Assembly (NCBI GenBank): GCA_031763025.1
Contig: JASSKH010000009.1
Span: 9,283,922 to 9,347,921, forward strand
Reading direction: 5' to 3'
DNA: 64,000 nt
Origin: Macrocystis pyrifera
Taxonomy: Eukaryota; Sar; Phaeophyceae; Laminariales; Laminariaceae
The notes under the pieces were generated by a model. The model worked only from the letters and a program-made list of their open reading frames with translations. It ran no database searches and had not been told where the DNA came from. Positions 51,201 through 58,029 of this stretch are shown piece after piece (the first letter of the stretch is position 1; each line of letters opens with the position of its first letter). The translations under genes and the position numbers were made by a program.

Positions 51201-53034
51201 GTCGCCAGAACCGGATCCGTTGCTCCTGCCGCCGGCCAAGCGCGCCCGACCCGACGATGGCGGGGACGACGGCGGCGGTGTCGGTGGTGATGGCGGAGGA
51301 GGCGGCGGACGTGAAGTCCAGGGCGACGTCCAAGCCGAAAGCGAAATCCAACCGCAAAAGGACGGCGATGTTGTTGTGGGTCCGTTGCTCATGCCGCCGA
51401 CCAAGCGCGCCCGAACTGACGACGGCGACGGAGGTGGCGGCGCCGGCGGTGGGGGTGGTGTAGGTGGAGGTGGCGGCGAAGGCGAGAGCGTAGGCGAAGG
51501 CGAAGTCCACGGCGAAGTCCAAGATCAAGGAGACGGCGACGTTGTAGTCGGTGGCGAGGCGGGTGGCGATTTCGGCGGGAGCACTTTCGAGCAAGAATCA
51601 GGAGGAGTAGGAGGAGGAGGGGGTGTCCACGAGGGCAGTGCTTCGGCCGACGGCGACCACTTCGAAGTTGGCGACGCCTCTGTCGTCGTGGGCGGCGGAG
51701 ATGGCGATGATGGGGGTGGTGTTGGGGGGGATGGTGGTGGTGGTGGTGGTGGTGGTGGGGTTGGTGGGGTTGGGGATGGTGGTGGTGGCGTGGGGGGCGG
51801 TGATTGGGGTGGTGGTGGTGGTGTTGAGGGTGGCGGGGCGAGTGGTGCGTTCGACGGTGGCGATTTCGAAGAAGATAGAGGAGGGGGCATCGTTCAAGGA
51901 GGTATTCGGGCCGAAATTAGTCAATCCGACGGCGGCAACGCATCTGTAGTCGGGGGCGGGGGAATTGGCGGTGATGGTGGTGGTCTTGATGACGGTGGTA
52001 GTGGTGGTGGTGGTGGTGGTGGTGGGGGCGATGGTGGTAATGGCGATGGTGGTGGTGGTGGTGGTGGCGGGGATGTTGGTGGCGACGGTGATGGTGATGA
52101 TGGTGGTGGCGGCCATGGCGAGGATGGCGGCGGGGGTAGGCTCGACGGAGTGTGTGACGATCATGGCGCAGGGGGCGACGGGTTCGGGTTGGGCGCCGGC
52201 GTCGGAGAAGCGAGCACTCGCTTCACCGCGGAGGGCCCTGGGTTTGACGAGGGAGAAGGGGCAGACGCGGGGGCGGGAGGAGAGAGAGCCAGCCCCGTCG
52301 CCGACACGGGCTATCGGTATCAAGCGCGGGGCGATGACGGAAGTGGTGTTTTCGACGTGGTAGAGGGCGGCATAGGGGGCGACATCGTCGCCGGCGACCT
52401 CGAAAGAGGTAGCGAGCGCAGACGAGATGACAGCAGTGGCGTCGACGGCGATGGGCTAACGTGCGTGGATGTGGGGGGTGACGGACGTGACGCCTTTCAG
52501 AACGCCGAAAGCGGGGGATACAGCGGAGAATACAGAAAAGTTGAAGGCGGTGGCAATGGCAGCCGCAACGGTGGTGTTGGTGCGGTTGTGGCGGAGGGGG
52601 GAGGGAAGGGGGGAGATAGCGGCGTTGTGGACGGCGGTGGATGCCATCGTCTTGACTCCGCGGCTGGGGCTGGAGAGGTCGGCGACGCTGGCGACCGCGG
52701 TGACCTTCCGCCCGCTTTCTACGAAGGAGGGGAAAGCGGAGGGGGTGATAGCGGCGCCGTTGATGACAGCGGCTGCGAGACAGTTAGCGAGGTTGGAATC
52801 GATCACTTCGAAACGACGGAAGACGTGGGCGGTAGGGGAGGTGTTGGTATAGAAATATTCGATGATGGAGAACGGGGCAGTTCAGAAGCGGTAGCTGTAG
52901 GTGGTGGTGGTGGTGGTGGTGGTGGTGGAAGTGCAGAGGAGGAGCACCTTGGCCCTGGCGTTGATACCGAGGTCCAGGGGGCGAGTAACTCGTTCCATGA
53001 ATGGGATAGATTTCACAGTGGACATCCGCGCTGA
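30426..53034 (+). CDS. Six-repeat MYB protein, fused model (10 exons)
   Basis: Joining 30,426–31,729; 33,799–33,892; 34,643–34,764; 35,475–35,547; 37,150–38,067; 40,605–40,877; 42,324–42,437; 43,783–43,935; 44,744–44,844 and 50,670–53,034 keeps phase at every junction. It gives about 1,838 residues: a low-complexity N-terminus, MYB R1-R2-R3, a Gly/His/Gln-rich linker, a second R1-R2-R3, then a 790-residue tail. Each triad resembles the 3R-MYB (c-Myb type) DNA-binding domain, whose members regulate cell-cycle genes in animals and plants. The key join is a GTAAGG donor at 38,068 to a TTTTATAG acceptor at 40,604, both phase 0. If that donor is skipped, the frame stops at 38,109 and the locus is two genes. 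I cannot decide between the models from sequence alone. Confidence 0.55.
32450..32705 (+). mobile_element. LINE-B 3' end fragment (MYB intron 1)
   Basis: About 250 bp from ATGGGTAAGTTTTGTGCACT through GAGAAAACGATCGCTACCC to AAGAAAAGAGTACGCCCCCC, directly followed by SINE-A copy 7. Confidence 0.6.
32706..33254 (+). mobile_element. SINE-A copy 7, full length (MYB intron 1)
   Basis: It begins at GGTTGGCAACGACACTG directly against a LINE-B 3' end. It has an internal run of 54 T (32,766–32,819), and ends CATCTCTCCTATCGAGCAC plus about 15 C. It is almost identical to copy 12. Confidence 0.65.
33799..33892 (+). CDS. MYB exon 2 (end of R1, start of R2)
   Basis: [20 protein letters not shown] completes R1. 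The GRTxVQCLQ recognition-helix motif is typical of R1 in 3R- and 4R-MYB proteins. Then GSWSPEE opens R2. The acceptor is TTGTGCAG and the donor GTGAGC, phase 0. Confidence 0.85.
34490..34635. repeat. Pyrimidine-rich tract before MYB exon 3
   Basis: About 140 bases of CTCCTCC- and poly(C)-type sequence lead directly into the acceptor TATCAG at 34,642; an unusually long polypyrimidine tract. Confidence 0.6.
34643..34764 (+). CDS. MYB exon 3 (R2)
   Basis: [20 protein letters not shown] and [17 protein letters not shown]. The LGKxxRERYxNHLxP motif is the hallmark of R2 in 3R-MYBs (c-Myb LGKQCRERWHNHLNP). It ends phase 2 before GTGAGG. Confidence 0.9.
35475..35547 (+). CDS. MYB exon 4 (first half of R3)
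   Basis: With exon 3 it reads [20 protein letters not shown] then ELGAK. The donor is GTAGGT, phase 0. The rest of R3 is 1.6 kb downstream, beyond SINE-A, MITE and microsatellite insertions. Confidence 0.85.
35565..35695 (+). mobile_element. SINE-A 3' end fragment (MYB intron 4)
   Basis: Only the last ~110 bp remain: ACGTGCTCCGTCCCGGCGCT to CACGCATGACATGAGTGCAC and a short C run. It starts just after the exon 4 donor. Confidence 0.55.
36079..36275. mobile_element. MITE-2 copy g, split by MITE-1
   Basis: The left end CAACCCTTTTA precedes MITE-1 copy g. The body after it (AGTACCGCATTCT ... CAGGAGTGTGCAGTTTTA) is diverged. Confidence 0.45.
36091..36196 (-). mobile_element. MITE-1 copy g (MYB intron 4)
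   Basis: An inverted copy set inside a MITE-2-like sequence: the MITE-2 left end (CAACCCTTTTA) precedes it and a degraded MITE-2 body follows it to about 36,275. Confidence 0.75.
36587..36762. repeat. (CTGT)n microsatellite (MYB intron 4)
   Basis: About 175 bp of CTGT units with occasional CTCTGTAT and CGGT variants. Cys/Leu/Ser/Val and Asp/Arg/Gln/Thr frames over it are artefacts. Confidence 0.9.
36850..36957 (+). mobile_element. LINE-B 3' end with 45-base poly(C) (MYB intron 4)
   Basis: CTCTGTCTCGAAAGGGATGC to CAACAAATAAGTAC followed by about 45 C; only the last ~60 bp of the LINE plus the tail. Confidence 0.6.
37150..38109 (+). CDS. MYB exon 5 (end of R3 plus Gly/His/Gln-rich linker)
   Basis: It opens [20 protein letters not shown], the third helix of R3, after an ATATAG acceptor and in phase with exon 4. 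About 290 residues follow, rich in Gly, then acidic, then a His/Gln/Pro stretch ([18 protein letters not shown]). The GTAAGG at 38,068 allows splicing to 40,605; otherwise it stops at 38,109. Confidence 0.8.
   Translation, partial: WSRISKSLPGRSVNSVKNHWSAISRGRGVLNGGGRGNASRAMGIGGLGSGIIVGVKVDAGGSGSGSGTGGEGQDQGRGSLSASSDMVVGGATGAHAAEVGGSMPNSAVGPNNALNGSVWLSMGGAPVGSAGVPSGGDGGGGSISGGGVGGGNVDGGGVIVGVGADSMGEAAGDATAQDGGAVQEATEGEQGLGGLERTIEQQSAAEKEAEELAAAVMRGERPNDDVPTPMPGQPYHGHEHEHQQQQPQPPQHQHHEVHHYPPDPHHHSHQQQHDGTVAHHQHQQAGGQGEVTAGDAGVYVAADGGLVRTSAQMVKVSVI
38110..38862 (-). mobile_element. LINE-B 3' fragment, antisense, split by MITE-1
   Basis: The complement of the LINE 3' end. Its tail (GTACTCATTAGTTTCTTGCC) begins at a G run just after the first-MYB stop codon, and the match extends to LINE positions near 49,440. 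MITE-1 copy h interrupts it. It is a 5'-truncated retro-copy. Confidence 0.7.
38378..38483 (+). mobile_element. MITE-1 copy h, inside a LINE fragment
   Basis: Inserted in the antisense LINE fragment at 38,110–38,862: the LINE 3' sequence resumes on both sides. So this MITE moved after that LINE copy was made. Confidence 0.75.
38862..39395 (-). mobile_element. SINE-A copy 8, full length
   Basis: Poly(G), GTACTCATTATCATGCATGG, the complete core and the CCAACCCAACCTATATATAT 5' end. It is first of three same-orientation copies in series in the putative MYB linking intron. Confidence 0.65.
39405..39932 (-). mobile_element. SINE-A copy 9, full length
   Basis: A complete copy immediately after copy 8. 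It shows TGTACTCGAAACATCATGCATG at the tail side and CCAACCCAACCTACATC at the 5' side, with only a short G tract. Confidence 0.65.
39933..40060 (-). mobile_element. SINE-A copy 10 (3' part)
   Basis: The tail-proximal 125 bp (TTACTCATGTCCTGCATGG to CACCAAGCGCGAAG), third in the array. Confidence 0.6.
40546..53034 (+). CDS. Second 3R-MYB unit (separate-gene model)
   Basis: If not joined to the upstream unit, a 9-base exon ATG CAA ACC at 40,546 with a strong GTGAGT donor could supply the start, or ATG 40,644 could. The repeats are R1 [15 protein letters not shown] to [21 protein letters not shown]2 [15 protein letters not shown] to [15 protein letters not shown]3 GGWTLEEEETLV to [21 protein letters not shown]3 is very close to c-Myb R3 ([21 protein letters not shown]). 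Two of its introns use GC donors. Intron positions differ from the first unit, so it is not a recent tandem copy. Confidence 0.7.
40605..40877 (+). CDS. MYB exon 6 (start of second R1)
   Basis: Ninety-one codons in phase 0. An Ala-rich lead-in with a Gly run ([16 protein letters not shown]) precedes [20 protein letters not shown] and KDWTNIAKK. The acceptor is CCTTTTATAG and the donor GTGAGG. Confidence 0.8.
41397..41450 (-). mobile_element. SINE-A copy 11 (tail only)
   Basis: About 23 G followed by TTACTCATGTCATACATGG and CCGTAG; only the terminal ~30 bp of the family. Confidence 0.5.
41618..42160 (+). mobile_element. SINE-A copy 12, full length (MYB intron 6)
   Basis: TATATGGGTTGGGTTGGCGT to CATCTCTCCTATCCAGTACA and about 30 C. 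It closely matches copy 7, including the TATATATAGCTCACCCTTCA block, so both derive from a recent shared source. Confidence 0.65.
42165..42238 (+). mobile_element. SINE-A tail fragment with poly(C)
   Basis: GGTGATACGACTATGGCCAT then GCATAACATGAGTAC and about 30 C; only the terminal segment, just after copy 12. Confidence 0.5.
42239..42305 (+). mobile_element. LINE-B tail fragment (MYB intron 6)
   Basis: TGCTCCGTCTCGAAAGTGAT to CAACAAATGAGTACACC plus C-rich DNA, ending 19 bases before a MYB exon. Confidence 0.5.
42324..42437 (+). CDS. MYB exon 7 (end of R1, start of R2)
   Basis: Thirty-eight codons: [19 protein letters not shown], then [13 protein letters not shown]. It ends before GCAAGT, a standard GC-type donor. 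Alignment with the first unit ([10 protein letters not shown] against [10 protein letters not shown]) requires this GC–AG splice. Confidence 0.85.
42720..43145 (-). mobile_element. SINE-A copy 13 (MYB intron 7)
   Basis: From GTGTACTCCTTGTCATGCAT to GGTAACCGCCAATATATA; it lacks the internal A run and the last 5' segment. Confidence 0.6.
43783..43935 (+). CDS. MYB exon 8 (R2, start of R3)
   Basis: Fifty-one codons: [45 protein letters not shown] few residues are inserted before GKQIRER compared with c-Myb. It ends before GCAAGA, again GC-type. Joining to exon 9 keeps 18 residues between the R3 tryptophans, as in the first unit. Confidence 0.85.
44250..44354 (-). mobile_element. MITE-1 copy i (MYB intron 8)
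   Basis: An inverted-orientation copy with slightly diverged termini. Confidence 0.7.
44744..44844 (+). CDS. MYB exon 9 (R3)
   Basis: [20 protein letters not shown] and [13 protein letters not shown], then two bases of the last Trp codon. The acceptor is GATTGCCGCAG and the donor GTGAGG, phase 2. Without splicing the frame stops at the next codon. Confidence 0.88.
45896..46294 (+). pseudogene. LINE-B ORF1-like reading frame
   Basis: 132 residues, Lys/Arg rich ([18 protein letters not shown]). [18 protein letters not shown] and [19 protein letters not shown] resemble the RRM-like fold of some LINE ORF1 or leader segments, but I cannot confirm a domain. Confidence 0.4.
46430..47187 (+). pseudogene. 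LINE-B APE-type endonuclease region
   Basis: It reads [11 protein letters not shown] (the N-terminal Q-E metal-binding motif), [24 protein letters not shown], a decayed GDFNAR-like IVRKFNSRI, and the C-terminal GTTDHCLLW matching the SDHxxL motif of APE nucleases. At least one frame change lies near 46,680. This domain nicks target DNA for target-primed reverse transcription. Confidence 0.65.
47587..49830 (+). pseudogene. LINE-B reverse transcriptase and C-terminal region
   Basis: RT motifs appear in order: [29 protein letters not shown] with [40 protein letters not shown] and the catalytic FADDFVG near 48,690. Downstream [10 protein letters not shown] and a Cys/His stretch ([20 protein letters not shown]) resemble the CCHC-type tail of LINEs. 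There is an in-frame TGA at 48,331, frame changes near 48,540–48,610 and more stops after 48,967. Confidence 0.75.
50200..50397 (+). mobile_element. SINE-A copy 14 (MYB intron 9)
   Basis: The 3' half, GGCCTCACAAGCGATTCTAT to GCTTGGCAATGAGTACACC, with a C run, about 170 bp after the LINE's own poly(C) end. Confidence 0.6.
50530..50584 (+). mobile_element. LINE-B tail fragment with poly(C) (MYB intron 9)
   Basis: CTCAATGGTCAAATGACTAA then GGCAAGCAACAAATTAGTAC and a C run, ~85 bases before the last MYB exon. Confidence 0.5.
50670..53034 (+). CDS. MYB exon 10 (long C-terminal tail)
   Basis: After a CGTTTTAG acceptor, the single base G completes the Trp codon and the frame continues [18 protein letters not shown], a basic stretch expected just after MYB R3. 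Next comes an array of HVDNS-like pentapeptides (about 50,805–51,020), an Asn/Ser/Asp-rich part, two LLxPPxKRAR(P/T)DDG motifs (~51,220 and ~51,390) that may be nuclear localisation signals, then about 500 residues rich in Gly, Asp and Glu. It stops at 53,034. No folded domain is recognised in the tail. Confidence 0.8.
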
Positions 53035-55068
53035 GTGCTGGTGTCGTGCATTTCGTATATTGCGGTAGACTACATTACATATTTATTGACTACCTGGTAT
53101 TTTATAGGAGATATAAAGGGCAAAATAGGAGGGCGAACAGATTCGGCCACACGATAGACTGAAGGTGGCATTTTGCAACCTTGTATACATATGTTGTTGA
53201 GTTGCCCTCTCCGCCTGCTGGGGGGGATAGCGGCGGCGACCATGCCGGTGCGTCGTGTACACCGTTCATGCGAGACCTTGGTACCCGAATGGGCTGCCTT
53301 CGTTCGCGTTTTGTAGCTATTTTTTTTAGCCGATGATACTAGCCTGTAGGAGGAGGAGGAGGAGGAGGAGGAGGAGGAGGAGGAGGAGATGTTTCGCTCC
53401 CCGGTCGCCGCAGCGGGGTGCAAAGGGCAGGCATACGGTATACCTGGTACTTTATATTCACTGGTATCTTATAGGGCAGACGCGGGGTGATCGCCTAACG
53501 AAGCAGGCGTTTGCCGAAGAGGGTGCTTGGCGTATGCATGCCTACGGTATTGAGTACCACCCCTAACGCCTGGTATTCAGGTAGGTCCAGCACTATTAAT
53601 AGTAGTAGTAGGGGTTGGAGTTGACTGGGGTCGGGTGGCCTACCTGACCGACAGACTGCTGTCACTACCCCTGCTGGCGGGAGCTCGGGGGAGGGGGGGG
53701 GGGTCAAGCCCTGGTGAAACGCTCTTCGGTCTCTGTCAGCGCCAGAGCGTGAGTTGGGGAAACAACAAAAACGATGAAGGTCATCGAGTAGTTGTGGCAA
53801 AGCTGCATTTCCTGTGCGATAAATACCAAGACATAGATGTGTACGCGGGGGAGGGGAGGGGAGGGTAGAGATCTGTGATGACCGTGGCTTGTTGTGCAGG
53901 AGGTCCCCGTGTGTAAATCCTCATGCAAGAAGAAGGTAGCGTATTCCAGCTACGTCGTACCTGGTACCTGGTACTGGTATATGGTAGACGACGTCAAATA
54001 CGTCCTCTTAGATCAGGGTATGGGTTGGTGCATGATGCGGGACGGAAGGCAGCAGGGGGGGGGGTGGGCGGGAAGGCAGGGGAGTGTACCCGGTATTCTG
54101 CGGGCAACGTATTTATTCGTTTTTTGTTGTGTACGAATGTGTGTGCCTGACTGAGTGCTTGGTGTAGTTTTTTTTCGTGAGTGCAAGAGCAATAATTTTA
54201 GCCTCCTGGGCCAACCAATAGTACATTCATTTTATCTACGCACCGGAGGGTGTCTTTTGTCAGGAACGAACACCTGAACACCTGAACACCTTAACACAGG
54301 CCTATGGCGTGCGTACTTGGTACGAGCCAGAAGTAGATCGAGTACCTCTGCATTTTATCGAGATACGAGCCAGATGATAGGGACGTCACTCGTTTCTGGT
54401 CTTCTCTCGCCCCACAATGTGTCTTCTGAACGTGTAATGTGTTCAGAAATGATCAGGATAGGGAGTCAGCTTGATATCGAACATGCTTGGCGAGTGATCA
54501 TATCAAACACCCTTTAGTACGTGTGGTGAGTGGTGAAAGCGTTACCAGACGAAACCTGCTGTAACATACAACGGCACGTTTATGGTGGGTCCGTAGATAC
54601 CCTACCAAAAGTACCAGCCCTCTCGCAAGAAACCTGAAATCGGGCTCAGGCTGATTTTTTTTTCTGGTCACGCGCGAAAGCACACTTTCTTATGTTGCCC
54701 AATTGTTGTATCGATCCCCGAGAAGACGACTTAGCTAGTAGTGCACAATGAATGGCGCCCTGGGCCCAGGCCAGCCACACAAGAAGGGGTCAAATTTCTT
54801 AAAGCTTAGGCACTGGCTAGGTTGAGAGCTTTCTCATTTTTTCAAAACTTCAGGCTGACTTTCTTGTGCTTTACTTTATATAATTTTGGGCGGGCCGGTA
54901 TTCTGCAGTGCCTAAAATATGCGCGCATCGCTGCGCATTTGCTCGCTGGAGTATGTATGTGTGTGCTCTACATTAACCCATTCTACCCTTCGACATCCAG
55001 CACAACCAGTGTCCGTCTGTACCGGGTAGTATATCACATATTATAAGTAATTATTGAAGCCTACTTTG

Positions 55069-55236
55069 TACCGACCCTATCATAAGAAAGAGCCTCACAC
55101 TCAGCCTGGCATTTCCGAGGACATGAGAAACTCGGGAGAGGTTAATAAATTATACTGAATTTAGTGTGGAACACGCCCTTTCTCCAGTAAGAAACGTATC
55201 CTGGGCCACTATCCCAGTTTCTAATTGGAGCACCGA
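55069..55236. mobile_element. MITE-4 copy b
   Basis: Diverged ends (TACCGACCCTAT) around the shared core GAAACTCGGGAGAGGTTA; in tandem with copy c. Confidence 0.5.
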
Positions 55237-55254
55237 TATCACTGACTGCACACT

Positions 55255-55426
55255 TACCGGCCCTCTAATAAGGGAGACCGCATGAAACCCAGCCTGACAT
55301 ATCTGGGGAAAATTCGGGAGCAGTTATATCGAAGTTAGTGTGGAACAGCACACTCTTTGTCAAACACCAGGTATGAAATATTTAGCCTGCGCCAAGTATC
55401 CGTCTTCTTTTTAGAGAGGGCCGGTA
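55255..55426. mobile_element. MITE-4 copy c
   Basis: Well-matched inverted ends TACCGGCCCTCT and AGAGAGGGCCGGTA, 172 bp long, adjacent to copy b. Confidence 0.55.
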
Positions 55427-58029
55427 CTGACCCTTGTACTGCTGCCGTGTCAATGTGCACTCTCCGTACTTTGCACTTACAGAACACTTCGCGGACAGTA
55501 GAGTGGAGTAGGAGCGAAAGGTGCACAGGACAGATCATATTCACATATATATATATATATATGATGTATTTCATGATCTACTACTACACTGTACGGCTTG
55601 CTGCAGATCTTTCGCGGCACAGATATTTACCATCATGCCTTTTTTTAGAAAAATATGAAATTAACACGTTAGTTAGCTAGCTGTGAGTTCGACTGGTTGA
55701 ATAGTTGATACTCAACTTTGAAAGCTGCGTAATACGCCTGGTCTCTACCCCACTTTTTACCGATTTTTACAAGTAGTTGTATGCTGAGCCGTTCGCGCGA
55801 TTTCTACTATTGTACCTGGTATATGCAATCCCTTGCTAAGGATACAACAGGTCAGTGACTCCCCTGGATGCTACTCGCACCCATTTTTGTGATCATTTTT
55901 TTAGACCCCAAAGATATAATAGCGACAAGAACAGCGATAACAATACTGCTGTAACTATTATGGTGGTTCTATCAACCGTCCCACGAGCAGCACAGCTTGA
56001 GCGAGCGTCCAGCACTACGAGTAGGATCATGTTGCGCCCCGTGCCTCATGACTCCTTGCATTCAATCAACCATTGTAACTCGGACACCAACCATTGTATC
56101 ATCCCCCACAATATATCACGCAGCGGCCGTTACTGCCGTACGTAATAATAATGTAATAATGATCATCAACTTTGTTACCGTCATTTTTCCTTTTTCCTCT
56201 TCGCTGCCTCGAAGATCAGATAGATACATATCTGCACATCTATCTGCACGATCTACAGCAGCAGCAGTACGCACGTAGATAATTTTACCCCCGGGCCTTA
56301 TTTAGCTGGATCTGTATGGAACGGCTTTTGCGCACATGTCTTGTGTGCCGGGTGGGATCTGCACAACATATCGCAACGGTTTTACAGACGAAATACGTTT
56401 CGTTTTGGTTTATTGCAGGTCAGACGGATGAACGTACAGCAGTTGTTGTCGAGGAATGTGACTATATATATACCGGTATATATTTATTTTTATCCATCAC
56501 TTTTACTTCCCAGCCCAATCGTAGGAGGTTTTACCCTCGACGATCCTCTGGACAAGCCGTGGTCACAGGTGTCGTCCCTTCTCCCCCCCGGTGCGTGCCT
56601 TTATTATTTGTCGCGCATAGGGTTCAGCATTCCCACTGCTCGTCGATTATATGCAGTATGATCACATCCGATCATATTTCCCGCGTGTTGATGTTTTCGT
56701 TTTTTTTTCTTTTAAATTTTTTTTTGTTAACTTGTTGTGGGGAAAAAGGCCTGTTGTACGCGGATGAAGTGCGTTGTACAGTGCGCTGTCCTCTGATGAA
56801 CTGATGTGTTGGTGTTCGTGGAGTAAATGCAGTAGGCGGAGATCAAGAGTATAGCTGAAAAGTCGTATTAATATCTTCTGGCAGGTGGGCAGATGTTGAG
56901 GGAAAACGATGAACTGACGAGAGGGGGCGGGGGCGACCTCTCCTCCTTGCTCGTCTCGCATTCCCAACTGCTCCGATTGTATCGTTCCTATTTTATCCGT
57001 GCTCATGAGAAGAGCTGATCTACCTTCTGCTGTCTGTTGACCAACGTCTCTCCTGTGCCAAGAGGCAGAACAGGAGCAGCACTCGTACCTGTCTTTGACC
57101 CACATACCTTCTCTATCCCTCCTATGACCCAGCACTTATCCTATCAGCACTTCTCAGTATAGATTACGTAGATCTCACCTCCGTACTGCTGTTGATTGGC
57201 CTATTTCTGTGCCTATCTCTCTTCCTAGTTCTCTCATTTCCTTTCTCCTATAGCTTACATTCAAACCAAGACAGATACCGTGAAGACTCGTTGAAGGTGC
57301 AATTCTCCAATATACGGGTCCAAATGACTATATGTACCCTTTTTGAACATCCTAATAATTTCCATTGAAACCCTTACTTCCATACTAAACTTCAATGAAA
57401 CCAATACCTCCATACTAAAAGCTAGAGGAAACCAATTTCACCACACTTGCCCCCCTAAGTTCATTGTCACCTCTCGACCTTAGGTGTTCAATGAAATAAC
57501 TATGACAGGTCTGAGATTGCTAGTACTCGTACGATTACTGCAGAGGAATTATTACTTGGAAATGGTGCCTATACTGGTACCAGTCACACTCACTAATTCT
57601 TAGTAGATTCTCACAAATCCTAGTCATACACCGGTTTTAACTATCCGTCCCCAGCAACAACCAATCCCATACTATATCTGATGTGAGTGGATCCTCCATC
57701 AGATGTGAGACCAAGTACAGCACGAATACTGTCTAAAGTCTGGATTACTTACCACCATTCCACCCTTCCATTGGATATGTGATTGTACAGTGTGTATTAC
57801 AATTTCTTGTTTCACAGGATCATGACATTCAACAGTCTAGCTCCCTTCACTGTAACTATAAAATCCGTATTGCTATCCATCCCCCTTGTCTGGCTTAGTG
57901 GTTAGACACTGTCCAGCTCTATATAACCATCCCTTCTATAATCTTAAATGGTATGAAAAAACTTCTTAGTACTCTTAGCCGTAACGTGTACATGCCAACA
58001 CCAAGTTCCTACTTCCTCGCTAACAGTAG

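Larger units (their letters stand above)
53035..57943. other. Gene-poor region after the MYB locus
   Basis: It contains a GAG triplet run (53,350–53,390), two MITE-4 copies, several TACCTGGTA-type motifs and AT-rich DNA. From about 57,150 to 57,940 the sequence is AT-rich and repeat-poor; it could hold the terminal repeat of the adjacent Ty3/gypsy element, but with no second copy in the window that cannot be shown. No host exon is supported. Confidence 0.5.

Noticed and set aside
51598-52323. A 241-codon Thr-rich frame on the minus strand
   Set aside because: It is the antisense shadow of the Gly-rich MYB tail; GGT-rich coding DNA keeps the opposite strand open.
57895-57935. TGGCTTAGTGGTTAGACA-like box considered as a tRNA gene
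   Set aside because: It resembles a D arm, but no T arm or acceptor pairing follows.
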